A stretch of 64,000 bases of DNA from Ciona savignyi (lineage: Eukaryota > Chordata > Ascidiacea > Phlebobranchia > Cionidae): assembly GCA_000149265.1 (NCBI GenBank), contig CH003363.1, positions 26,970 to 90,969 on the forward strand, written 5' to 3'. Below the pieces are notes generated by a model. That model saw only the letters and a program-made list of their open reading frames with translations. It ran no database searches and was not told where the DNA came from. Of the stretch, positions 46,901-62,095 are shown piece by piece. Every line of letters starts with the position of its first letter. Position 1 is the first letter of the stretch. The translations under genes and the position numbers were made by a program.

Positions 46901-47563
46901 CTGGAAGGACCGACCTACAGGAGCGATAGCTTGTTGAGTAATAAAACCCAAAACAGCGAGACGTACCAGCAGCGGATGGAACGACAACACGCGCCAAAGA
47001 CGCGATTATCGCCTTTGTATTCAAATGAGGATCTCACCGAACCTGATCGTAGCCCGCTAGTCGTCCACTCGAATGGCAGTATTCGGACTATCACATCGAC
47101 CAACCGTGCTTGTGGGATTAGTCCCCAGTCGCCCCTGTCACCCTTGTCGCTGACGTGCGGGTCGGGCGTGTCCGTGCTCTCTCTTGCGATGTCGAATACG
47201 TGCGGCGGTACGTTGGGTAACGCGTCGCTGCCGCCGCACGGACACAGGCGGAGCATAAAGCGGCGAAGCAGTCGCTCGGTAAAGACGACTCTTGCCAATA
47301 TATCAAGAGAGCGATCGTTCAATTCACTGCTGGTGACGCTGGTACTTTGCTACACCATTACTCAGCTGCCACTGCACATAATCTCCATCTTAGGAGCAGA
47401 GACAGGCGTGTTGGCTCGCATTGAGAACTACTATTCGTCTCTGATTGACGAACTTTCCCAATACTTCTTCACTTTGACTTTTATTATCAATCCAGTTGTA
47501 CTTTTCTTCGGCTATAAGGCATATAGGAGATTTATTACAAGAAAGTGTTGTCACTGCGTCTGA
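40973..47563 (+). CDS. Class A orphan GPCR, GPR37/GPR37L1-like
   Basis: Three coding exons, 40973-41160, 41598-41772 and 46250-47563, with phases closing to 558 aa. Seven hydrophobic segments: TM1 about residues 33-57 (…FMTGIMGHCCVISYF), TM2 in exon 2 (LVLSNLTICQLLYLLTCLP), TM3 spanning exons 2/3 (CKMVPFLQ/LMFLGVTSLCLCAIAVDRFR), TM4 (CKIVLIWLVSVVIASPEFLL), TM5 (WWLLAYYFCLPIFLSLILAVV), a long Ser-rich third loop of about 150 residues, TM6 (LLVTLVLCYTITQLPLHII) and TM7 ending NPVVLFFGY. GPR37-type features are the CKxVPF…LGVTxxxLCAxxxDRFR block, the YYFCLPxF motif of TM5 and a Cys-rich end (KCCHCV), a likely palmitoylation site. GPR37 receptors are linked to prosaposin signalling in vertebrate glia. 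The exon 1 N-terminus is short, about 30 residues, with no signal peptide. It could instead be a divergent endothelin/bombesin-type peptide receptor. Confidence 0.72.
41179..41500. repeat. Three-copy ~105-bp tandem repeat in GPCR intron 1
   Basis: Unit: AATCATTGATGTTCTCTGAT … TTCTAGAATTCCTT … TAGTTTGTTTCGT … GTGCAAAAACACCGTCT. Starts near 41179, 41279 and 41385. Copies are very similar, so the expansion is recent. Confidence 0.85.
41773..45604. other. GPCR intron 2, unique part
   Basis: No exon found. Contains TGACGTCA palindromes (42433, 45287, 45448) and SINE family B copies at about 44640-44715 (minus) and 44995-45085 (plus). The remainder is AT-rich and featureless to my reading. Confidence 0.5.
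45605..46130. repeat. ~65-bp minisatellite just before GPCR exon 3
   Basis: About eight to nine units with CCTACTAATGTAAT, ATTATGGCCTGCATTCCTGG and CAGTTTGT…GGACCCACT. The CTACTAAT word resembles a splicing branchpoint and recurs in every unit, close to the exon 3 acceptor at 46249. Confidence 0.8.
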
Positions 47564-48162
47564 ATAACCATTTGTTCTTCTAATAAGTTGCGTAAACACG
47601 TTCAAACAAATCTAACAAACAATTTTAAACACTCATCAAACATTTTAGTGGTGTTTTTTCTCTGAAACGTGTATTTCAATACGTCCATAATTACAAACAC
47701 TGTAAATAAACTCCATAGCTCGACTGTGAGCATAATACGGTACTCATGCACAACACCAGTCACTACAAACCCACAACCACAGGAATTATACTTCATAAGA
47801 TCGGACTTCTTTTCCAGTCTAGTAAACTAAAATGGAGTTCAGCACATTTATTTAACCAAACTGACTTTTTCACAATTATTTTTTTTAACTTGCGAGACTA
47901 TCTATATGGCCTATACTATCCAACTAGAACTTATTAAACGTTGATACTACTCGTTGTTGTGTTCCTTTATTGATATATTTTGTTCGCAAATCTACTGTAC
48001 CGCCGAATACACCGCTTCGAGTAAAATCTACGAACAGTCTTTCTACCGCCCCTACCTATACGTCTTAGTAAATGCGAGTGATACTTTAAAGAGTAATTGA
48101 AATGCAAGTTATATTGCTAAAATATTTTATTCCCATAAATGGGAAAAGGATGGAATGTAGAA

Positions 48163-48470
48163 TAGAATGGAATAGGATATTCATGTTTACCTCCGTGAAT
48201 ATGAAAACCAAGGGGGTTAACACACGGGCAACCGTCAGATCACCTCGCCCCACCGTCGGGTTACCGGAGCTATTGCATTGTGTTGTATATGATTCACACG
48301 TTGCCTTAATTCGGTAAAACCCATTAATCCGCTGGGTTTAGGCAATATCAAGTGCCATGCCCAAGGACACAACCGACTAGCTATAGAAACCAGTTTCCAA
48401 TCTGCAAACCTTCGACTACAAGGCGACGCCCTAAACTACCAGACTAACCTGTCGGAAAAGTCGAGGTTTG
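48163..48470 (-). repeat. SINE family A, near full length
   Basis: Reads in reverse from a tRNA-like head (ending at about 48460; the head is worn) to a tail with GGATATTCATGTTTACC … AGGGGGTTAACACACGGGC. Same order as the reference copy at 61378-61678. Confidence 0.75.
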
Positions 48471-48540
48471 TTAACACTCGGGCAATCGTCAGTTTACCCC
48501 GAGTTGTCCACTGTCGGGTTGCCAGAGCTATTACAATGTG

Positions 48541-48731
48541 CTAAATATAATATACCATCAACGCTTTGAAACATGTTTTGGCAAATAGAAAATACTTGTG
48601 TGACCCCTTTCTGCTTTCATAAACTAATATCAAATCTTGGATTTCTTTGAACTGGTTCATCGCCTCGGAGAACGCCAATAAGTCAGTTAAAAGGTTACGG
48701 ATGAAAAACTTCAGGAAATCAAATCCAATCT
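48541..48731 (-). CDS. Possible orphan exon, gene unknown
   Basis: On the minus strand an acceptor-like AAACAG near 48745 opens a frame of about 63 codons that runs without stop to ATG-GTATAT (donor-like) near 48552. The protein (…IGFDFLKFFIRNLLTDLLAF…, EIQDLILVYESRKGSHKYFLF) has the composition of a folded helical protein rather than repeat noise. I recognise no family, and no partner exon was found within about 1.7 kb on either side. It may be a captured or relic exon. Confidence 0.3.
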
Positions 48732-49357
48732 TATAAGCCAAACATCCTGTTTATAAATTATGCTATTTTCATTGTTTAAAAATATCTATTATAAGGGATA
48801 ATAAAAAGTAGGCTATCCCGTTATATACATATCCTTTATTGATTGACGTGGCATTTAACATGACATTTACAGTTTTTAAACAAAGTTCCAACACAAATCC
48901 AACAGCATGAAGGATCATTGTGGCGTAAAATGGGAGTCTTAGTGCAACTTCCTTTTGCCCTTCAAACCTAGCTTACAAACGTAAATCACATCTGGCTTAA
49001 CCGCGTTTCCTTTCAAAACTGCAGACAATGAACAAATCTTTGACACTTTGTGTCAATGGACTCGAATTTACATGGGTGGCCTTAATATAAAAGGTAAGAA
49101 GGGATACTTATGTTTATCATCGTGGATAAGAACACGCATTGGCCATATCATATGAGTACTCACCGTAATATTATGACTTTAGTTAAGTGGTGTATAATAT
49201 GGCACGAATCAAGCCAAGTATATGACAGCCAATTAGTCAAATATCTTGGCAAATGTTTCAACATTTTTTGCTAATGAATATATCATGGACCACTCTAAAT
49301 ATGGGATTAATTAAGTAAAACATCTTTATTGTACTTTTGCATGTTACTCCTATAGAT

Positions 49358-49480
49358 GGGAGGGTAAATGCACACTGAAATTTAAAGTCTAAAGTTAGTT
49401 TTAAACATGGGGCTAAAAAGATTAAAATTAATGTTTTGGTCAGGGTTAAAATTAATTTCCTTGGAAAACAGTTTCCCTTC
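49358..49480. mobile_element. MITE-like repeat related to 59533-59682
   Basis: Begins near GGGAGGGTAAATGCACACTGAA and ends CAGTTTCCCTTC. The interior TTAGTTTTAAACATGGGG is shared with the copy at 59533. Confidence 0.5.
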
Positions 49481-50402
49481 TTTTAGTGTTGTCCTCGACA
49501 AAGTGTCATTTTCGGTAGACTCATTTACGCCCCTAGTGGTGTTCTAACACTCGAATTTGTCAGTTTATATTGTACGTACATACCGCAGCTGACGCCACCG
49601 TTACCTCTAAATACTACAAGATCTATTGGATCGCTTCGACCGCCTTCTATACTTGGTAATTACAAAAGCTTTGGAGAAGACTTCTCTCACTAAAATAAAG
49701 ATTATAATAATATAATAAATAAAGATTATAATAGCGTCCAGTTTCGCACATGCAACCTTTCGATTGAAAGGAGACGCACTTTACTGCTAGACCAACGGGC
49801 CGGACGTATGTAGTATCCCTTCGAATGGCTAAAAGTAAAGTGTGATATTTTTATAATTCTTTCTAAAGGCCGTTAAATGCTGTTAAATGCATCAACACAA
49901 TAGCTTTATTTGCAAATGACAAGTCGTCGTATGGCAAATTTTAATACAAACGGGCGCTCAGACATATATTAATACAAGAGTTGAAACTGCGTTGATGATG
50001 TACACGATTATATATGATACAGGAACACACCATAGTTGAATCCGTCAATTTAATAATAACACTCAAGTTACTCACTGCATGCTGTACTCTGCCCATAGTT
50101 TTTATGTTTTTCTAGTCGGATTGTGGACCACTTTATTTACTTGGCGGAGTATAACCGTTTATTCAATGGCATTCTGTTATATGAATCGGTTGCGTTAACC
50201 ATTTGGCCATGAACAGTTTCAAATCTCGAGGTCTTATTGTGAAATGTGACGAAACGAGGGATACTATTTGGGTTTGGGAGTTAGCGTATAATCTTATTTT
50301 CATTTGTGACGTAAAAGTGATCTTTTTTCCATTTGTGACGTAACAAGTGGTGGTAATTTTTCTTCAAATTTCCCACGGTCTGACCGCAATTTCATCGCGG
50401 GT

Positions 50403-50408
50403 TTTATT
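50403..50408 (-). terminator. Poly(A) signal of the lectin receptor
   Basis: AATAAA on the minus strand, 17 bases after the stop codon. Confidence 0.65.
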
Positions 50409-50425
50409 TTTTCTGGTGTGCTTGT

Positions 50426-52932
50426 TTAAAAGTTTTGGTAAGTCCTTTCAGTATGACCTTCATCTATTGTGTTATACGTCACTTCATTATTCATGACGTC
50501 ATTCTGATAAATCGGAATCGGTTTGAGGTAATCTGCACATTCCTCCTCTTGCTCTGCCACCCGTTTTCCGCCGTTTTGTGTGACGTCATCAGAAAATCCA
50601 ACGCTATGCCTGATGTCATCAGAAAACTCGTCCGAATGCCTGACGTCATTTATAGATGGTGTCACGTGAGAAGTGGCATCGTTCTCTTGCTTTACATCGT
50701 CTTTTACACCCACTCTAATAAAAAGCAATATTTTTTTTACCGAGCTAAGTTTCGAACCCATGGTAGGCTTGTTACTACGACCGTTTTTTGTATAAGAGAC
50801 GGTATATGTATCAGTCGCGTTTACCATTTGGCCACACGGTCGTAAAAAATACAATTTATTTCACTCCGAGAAACCTGTGTAAGAGCTCCAACACGTCGAA
50901 CCCCATTTAACGTGCAGATTGTGCATTTACCAAAGTTTGCTTTAGGAAATGCAGCATAAGTGGTCAAAAAACATATAATCTTATTAAACAAAGTCATATA
51001 AAAATAAGGCTGTTTAATTCCTTTATGCACGCATAATATACTATGTTTAAAACCTTTTTTTATTCTTTTCTCACCGTTTCGTATTTTTTTTGCAGATAAT
51101 TACCGCAACCCCCCAAATAAGACTGGTTATCAACACGCTTCCCGCTACAGAAATAATGACGTGGATGGTGGGAAAGTTTGGCAATTCAGTATCATTGCGA
51201 GTTTCTGTTGATATACTATACGTTGTTTGGTGTTCACGATTCGAGATTCAAACTCTCTGTCGGTATCTTTTGCCAGACAAAGTATAGCTTGGTGGGTTAG
51301 TTTGTCACATTTCAGCCGAGGCTCGAAACTGACGCTTGCTGGTCGATTGTGTCTTTACTTGCCCAATGACATTATTGCCTGAACTCAGTAAATTAATGAG
51401 TTCTACGAAACTAAAACTCCATACTTATGTACAACACTCAGCTTTAGTAACCGGACGGTGGGTGTAAAGTAATCTGACGTTTTCCCAATGTTTCGTTTTA
51501 GCTCACGATTATAAACAATACAATATTGTTCGGACAGCCAAAAAGTCGTTAATTTAGTGGATATAAAGTTTTGAAAACTTGTCATGTTTAAAAAATTATG
51601 AGAAACGTCTAAATCATATATAACACAATGCCGGTGAACCTGGGTTTGGCCAAATCTAATTGGTCTTGGTATTTCTAGCCCGGGGTCGGCAACCTTTTGC
51701 ACAGGCATTTTAACCGATATTCTACAAAATAAAAATCACTGGGAGCCGCGAAGATAATAATATTTTGGCAATAAAAGGAAAACAACACTGTGAGATAAAG
51801 ACGCGAGTGTTTTTTTTCTGTTTGTTTCACTTAATGTATGGGTATTGAACTTATTAGTAATAGATTGTATACCTGTCTTATTTCGCAGTGGTCGTTGGCA
51901 TATATATCGGCCATCATAGTAACATGGCACGTCATTCCAGGTAGAAAAATTTCGAACATTCCAACTTCCCATAAGTACGCAGTTTTCGCCTTCGTTGCGC
52001 GGTCCAGCATCGTTTGGCTCTCCAACCATCCAGTTTGAATACCCGGTCGTCAAACTTGTACCATCGTTCCATCTGAACTCGCTAACGTTAAATCGGCTCA
52101 AGCCGATATAATATGGCACAGGTCCTGAAACCAAGTTTTTTTTTTATATATTAAGCTGTCCTGTCGGTTAGCTGGTTCTTTGGGAAGCTGACCAACAACC
52201 GTAAGGTTGTTCGATTGGAACCAGCCATTAGCAAGTTGGCTATGTCATTCAAAAATATGTAAACGGGTTAATTAAAGGTGTTAAAGTACTGGTTTAAAAT
52301 GGTGGATTTAGTAAACGTTTGCTAATTCCAGTGGCTTATACCATAAATTTAACACATTTAATTGAAGCAATACTTTAACACTTTCACCACACTGCAATAG
52401 TTTGGCAACGCCCTTCGTGGGCGCAGGTAATCTAACAATTGTCCATGTTACAACGTACCTTGCCTTTTCCCATGCACCTTGGGGATAAAAACCAGTATTC
52501 GAGTATGTTAATGATTTAGTTTTTGGGGTTTCTTCAATTTGGTAGAACCTATCACTCCACTGGGTTCATGCAATGTCCGTTAGGTGCCATGCCTAAGTGC
52601 ACAACCGACTAGCTGGTGACCAGTTTCGAACGTGAAACCGTTTGACTGAATGGCGACGCACTTACCCACCAAGCTAATCGGTAGGACTGGGTTTGCCAGT
52701 TAGATTTCCAACCATGCTTACCGCTCTGAGAATATATTTTTTCGGCCAAAAATTCTTGAACTTGTTGAGATTTAACCCGAGCTAGAGTGGCACCCATGTA
52801 AGCACATGCCGATACAGCTAGCTGGTAGTAAGTCGTGTCACCAGCATGAACATAGTACTCCGAACCGTTGACTTCGTACCATTTTTGTGCTGATAAAACT
52901 TGAAACAGCGAAGCTAATATTACTAACTTCAT
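50426..52932 (-). CDS. Type I membrane C-type lectin receptor with ITIM-like tail
   Basis: Four exons on the minus strand, 52932-52722, 52124-51873, 51204-51075 and 50714-50426, with phases 1, 1, 2 closing to 293 aa. Residues 1-15 form a signal peptide (MKLVILASLFQVLSA). A C-type lectin-like domain spans about 17-150: C43, then EPN (ca. 107), ENC, WND and the VPC…YIC cysteines. Four domain cysteines fit the short form, and EPN plus WND are the calcium/sugar ligands of mannose-type lectins. A TM helix (IHVIISVAGSVLITSLIWGV) is followed by a basic stop-transfer (CKKNTKR). The roughly 95-residue acidic tail has four tyrosines in its last 34 residues: YLKP, IYQN, VTYNTI (Y278, matches the ITIM consensus V-x-Y-x-x-I) and YQN at the end (Grb2-type YxN). 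Probable role: calcium-dependent carbohydrate recognition at the cell surface with inhibitory or adaptor signalling. A 30-bp in-frame duplication lies in the tail. Confidence 0.82.
50590..50650 (-). repeat. 30-bp in-frame coding duplication in the lectin receptor tail
   Basis: Two near-copies with GA(C/T)GTCATCAGAAAA … ATGCCT encode RHS-x-x-FSDD(I/V)-like repeats on the minus strand. Each copy starts with a TGACGTCA or TGATGTCA word. Confidence 0.65.
50735..50855 (-). repeat. SINE family B in lectin receptor intron 3
   Basis: In reverse: ACCGTGTGGCCAAATGGTAAACGCGAC head, GGTCGTAGTAACAAGCC, box-B-like GGGTTCGAAACTTAG. The SINE extends to within 25 bases of the exon 4 acceptor. Confidence 0.75.
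51663..51740. mobile_element. hAT-type repeat fragment
   Basis: CCGGGGTCGGCAACCTTTTGCACAGG … GGGAGCCGCG resembles the widespread non-autonomous hAT ends. It lies in lectin receptor intron 2. Confidence 0.4.
52375..52690. repeat. SINE family A pieces in lectin receptor intron 1
   Basis: Plus-strand 3' half at 52375-52510 (CACTGCAATAGTTTGGCAACGC … TTTTCCCATGCACC) followed by a minus-strand 5' half at about 52528-52690 (GGTAGAACC … GACCAGTTTCGAACG … CGACGCACTTA). Head-to-head pairs recur in this window. Confidence 0.65.
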
Positions 52933-53881
52933 CGCTGGACTACAATAAACGTTTAAGCTTGCTGTTCTTTGATTAATATCGTGTTAGACCATGATTGTAA
53001 GTTAATTAAACCTATATTTGGCAGCATGTATTGTCTCACTTAATTTTTCGCTTTCGGTTCTTATATATTAATTAATTATATAAAAGTAGGCTGTAATCAA
53101 ACAATAAAACAAATCCATGTTAGTTCATGCACTTTAAATAGCAATATTTCTTAGTACTAGCTGTTTGAAGACGCCAAAAAGAATGCACGCTTACATCACA
53201 GTTTCCATTGTGATGGAAAATAGACAAAGTTAGGTTTCTACAAATGAGTCAACACATTTCCCCCGGTTTCATGCTTTGATGCTATCCTTATTCAGTATAG
53301 CCTTCACTTGGCCACTAGGGTTTCGATAACTTCCACTAATTGACTTGCCCAATAACACAACAATATCAATGTATTCTTGGTCGAATTCAATTCATTCAAT
53401 CCATGATCGGTTTGTCCTTGAATAGGACAAAATAACCTGAATTTATTGGGTTAAACTGACCAGTATCAATGTCTCTATAATATACAACATACGAACTCCA
53501 GCAACACCACAGTGGAAACGAGGTTATTGGCCTTTTCCCGTAAAATAGAGACCTTTGTGTTATTATATATGTGGGGTCAAACATATATATCCTACATTCT
53601 ATTTCAAGAGATTTAAATATGTTGTATTAAACAACGGAGACTATTGCTAACATTTCAGCTGATATTTGGTTCATAGAAAAAAAAAAACACATAAACACGA
53701 TATGTGACCTTCATGGCTTCTATGAAATGTTGTTGATTTTTCGGTCCTTGTGACGAGCTCGGTTAAAAAAACACTCGATTTTGACATAAATACAGTGTAA
53801 ACCATATTTCATTCACAGCAAGTGTGCAACAATATGCACTTGCTGAAAAATTGCTTTTAGTCATCTTCAAAACGTGACTAA

Positions 53882-53981
53882 NNNNNNNNNNNNNNNNNNN
53901 NNNNNNNNNNNNNNNNNNNNNNNNNNNNNNNNNNNNNNNNNNNNNNNNNNNNNNNNNNNNNNNNNNNNNNNNNNNNNNNNN
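53882..53981. other. Assembly gap, 100 N
   Basis: Exactly 100 N, the conventional placeholder for a gap of unknown size. SINE family A sequence starts at its right edge, so the gap probably arose from repeat collapse. Confidence 0.95.
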
Positions 53982-54120
53982 AACGTGTCTATCATATACA
54001 ACACACTGCAATAGCTCCGGTAACCCGACGGTGGGCGCGAGGTAATCTGACGATTGCCCGTGTGTTAACCCCCTTGGTTTTCCCATACGCGGGGATAAAC
54101 ATGAATATCCTATCCTGCTG
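53982..54120 (+). repeat. SINE family A 3' half
   Basis: ACGTGTCTATCATATACAAC … GGGGATAAACATGAATATCCTATCC. Its 5' half is lost in the assembly gap. Confidence 0.8.
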
Positions 54121-54570
54121 GTTTCGAGCCTACAACCGTCCGATTGCTTGAATGTTGCTGACAAACTTACCGATTGTGCTAACTGGCCGTACTAATTCGA
54201 TAAAGTACATCGTGCTTCTTTGTAAGGTTCGAATTTTCATAATTTTGTGTATTAACTACTGTAGTTTGCACTTGTTCCTGTCTACTTTTTTAAATAACTG
54301 TGATATTCATCTTTTTCGTAAAGAAGGACTGAAAACTAAAACTAAACTAAACTACACTAGTGTTGCCCAAACACAAAACACAGGGTTTATTGCACACGTG
54401 TATTTGAGGCATTCGCTTTAAATTAACCTGGAAACACTGGCAATCCATAATACAGCAGAAATTCACTCAACATTAATTATAATGTGTAAAAAAATACATT
54501 TCTGATTTTGAAAGAAAAAAAAATATTTTGAGTGAAATTAAAGAAGTCTGCATAGGTTAAAAAGATCCAC

Positions 54571-54700
54571 AACTTCGCAATTATAAATTGGAGTTGTAAC
54601 TTCTTTGCAATTATAAATTGGAGTTGTAACTTCTTTGCAATTATAAATTGGAGTTGTAACTTCTTTGCAATTATAAATTGGAGTTGTAACTTCTTTGCAA

Positions 54701-54728
<28 letters not shown>
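54571..54728 (-). repeat. 30-bp tandem repeat, about five copies, spanning the NUDT12 stop
   Basis: Each full unit on the minus strand encodes LQRSYNSNL-stop, so the unit is exactly nine codons plus TAA. The first copy (gene side) is the true end of NUDT12; the rest form its 3'UTR in the same frame. Copies are nearly identical; the outermost is truncated and reads CGCAA for TTGCAA. Confidence 0.92.
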
Positions 54729-60056
<5,328 letters not shown>

Positions 60057-60245
60057 AATTAACGAACATTACTTTAACGTAGCGGTGTAATAAAGATACG
60101 TTTCAAATGGGTTCGAAAATTGACTGGTAATATGGTAGGTCTGTTACATAATTTGAGTGTTGCTCGTCATCGCCGCTTAGTGGCCAAATAAGAAACTAAG
60201 AACAGTCGTTAGAGGGCGAAGAGATGGCATAATCTAGAATAGACA

Positions 60246-60445
60246 TGGGCAAACTATGGCCCGCGGGTACGGTCGTGTGGCCGAATGGTTAACGCGACCG
60301 ATACATATACCGACTCTTATACAAAAAAACGGTCCTGCTGACGAGCCCATCATGAGTTAGAAACTTCGCTCGGTAAAAAAAACAACTATGGCCCGCGGGC
60401 CAAATCCGACCCACCGGGTCTCTTATTTTGTCCCACCGAATGTTA
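60246..60445 (+). mobile_element. hAT-type repeat split by a SINE
   Basis: CATGGGCAAACTATGGCCCGCGGG is interrupted at 60268 and resumes at 60384 as AACTATGGCCCGCGGGCCAAA. The interrupted repeat is of the GGCCCGCGGGCC type found at non-autonomous hAT ends. Confidence 0.65.
60268..60383 (+). repeat. SINE family B, complete, with 16-bp target-site duplication
   Basis: 116 bp flanked by identical AACTATGGCCCGCGGG (60252-60267 and 60384-60399). tRNA-like box A TGGCCGAATGGTTAACG, weak box B GAGTTAGAAACTT and an A-rich end (GGTAAAAAAAAC). The long duplication shows insertion by target-primed reverse transcription, so a LINE partner must act in this genome. Confidence 0.9.
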
Positions 60446-61219
60446 TCGACATGTTGCAAGACGAAAAAGTGTCACAGCTATATTTGTGCGTTGCTTGATG
60501 CAACAGTGCTTTCTGGTATTAAACAGAAATGTACCGTATTTCTTAGCTTAACGTTTTCTAAAACATGCGCTATCCATTATATGTACATTTGGAACCAATC
60601 ATAGCACTATTTTGATCAGGTTTACTACCCCACAAAACAGGCCGGCACTTAATGGGGCAGTGCGTTAATTTAGGGCACACAGTATTAAATGGAAAAACTA
60701 ATATGCCATAAATCTAAATTTAAACCTGATCCTATCCGAAATATCAAACGTAACTTTAAATTTAACCCAAAAAAATGCGAACCTTACTAATCACACTGAC
60801 CCGAATCCTAATATAAATCTCCCGCTTTCCCTATCTTAAGTAGCCTACCGGCGAGTATATTCACTGACGTGTTTTAACTACTATAGTTTTACCGTTTTAT
60901 CCTACCACCTTTATTGTAAATTACTTTGCTATTTTTTTAATGTAAGGGACGAAAAACTAAACTGATTTATTACACATTGTTAATCATCTAGCGTTGCGAT
61001 ATGACTGCGCTAGTCACGTTTTTACCTCACAAGAATCTAATGTTGTACTTCGATTGTAGCCTAAATGAAATACAAACTTAGTTTACCACATTACCAGTCA
61101 ATAAATGACATTAACAGTAAAGAAGCATTAAACGATTCAACATGCGTGTCACGTCATACATAATGGTGTTAATGACGCAACAACCTACTTACGTAGATTG
61201 GAAGGTATATAGGTTAAAT

Positions 61220-61323
61220 CATAGAATACTAACTTACAGAGTATTCTATGGTTAAATTTAGTATTCTATGTCTAAATCTTAGTATTCTATGGTTAAATCA
61301 TAGAATACTATATATATTCTATG
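61220..61323. repeat. Cluster of inverted AGTATTCTATG words
   Basis: AGTATTCTATG at 61240, 61260 and 61281; its reverse complement at 61220 and 61299; a partial copy at 61315-61323. TTAAATC/GGTTAAAT spacers extend the symmetry. Confidence 0.85.
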
Positions 61324-61377
61324 ATTACTGGTTACATTTCTACTTTGATAGATGTTGTAAATAATCACACCTTGTAT

Positions 61378-61678
61378 AAGGATAGGATAGGATATTCATC
61401 TTTATCCCCGTGTGAGTGGGAAAACCAAGGGGGTTAACACACAGGCAATCGTCAGATCACCTCGCGCCCATCGTCGGGTTACCGGAGCTATTGCAGTGTG
61501 TTGTATATGATAGACACTTTCCTTCAATTTGGTAGAACCCATTAATCCGCTGGGTCCAGGCAATGTCCGTAAAGTGCCTTGCCCAAGGACACAACCGACT
61601 AGCTAGCGACCAGTTTCGCACCTGCAACCTTTCGATTGAAAGGTGACGCACTTAACCGTTAGACCAACGGGCCGGACG
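61378..61678 (-). repeat. SINE family A, reference full-length copy
   Basis: In reverse: tRNA-like head CCGGCCCGTTGGTCTAACGG with box A (TGGTCTAACGGTTAAGTGCG) and box B (GGTGCGAAACTGG), then GGTTGTGTCCTTGGGCAAGG, ATTAATGGGTTCTACC, ACACACTGCAATAGCTCCGG, TTAACCCCCTTGGTTTTCCC and a 3' end of ATCCTATCC repeats. The head resembles an arginine-type tRNA. About 300 bp. Confidence 0.85.
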
Positions 61679-62095
61679 GCTCATAACGAATTGTATTAAC
61701 GTTTAAGCAGGTCCCTTATATTATTAATTTATTGAAGTATTGTGGGATTGCATTAAGCCTAAACCCAGGCGATAAACATTAGTCTCAAACAAACCATGCA
61801 CACGCTTCACTATTCGGTCAGACTAAACTACTGTATTTGTAGTGTTCGCTGCGACTTATTGAGGAGAGTGATATTTCTATTTGGACGAAGAAGCAAATAG
61901 GATATTGAGGTTTTATCTCTTTGAAATGTGAAAACACAACAGGCGTTATCACACGCGCACTCATACGAATTAAATGACAATGCTTAAGGAACCTATATAT
62001 ATATAACATGGGAATCGTCAGGTTACCTCGTACCCACTGTTTGTTTACTGGAGCTACTGCAAGTGTGTTGTGTACGATAGACATTCACTTAGCGG

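Larger units (their letters stand above)
47564..50402. other. Region between the GPCR and the lectin receptor
   Basis: Contains a likely GPCR poly(A) signal AATAAA at 47705-47710, a minus-strand SINE family A copy (48163-48460), a possible isolated exon (48541-48731), a MITE-like repeat (about 49358-49480) and a SINE family A head (49765-49815, minus). No other coding signal. Confidence 0.5.
52933..54700. other. Region between the lectin receptor and NUDT12
   Basis: No gene seen. Contains the run of N (53882-53981), a plus-strand SINE family A 3' half abutting it (53982-54120) and the NUDT12 tail repeat from 54571. The 53200-53600 stretch has a few SINE-like words only. Confidence 0.5.
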
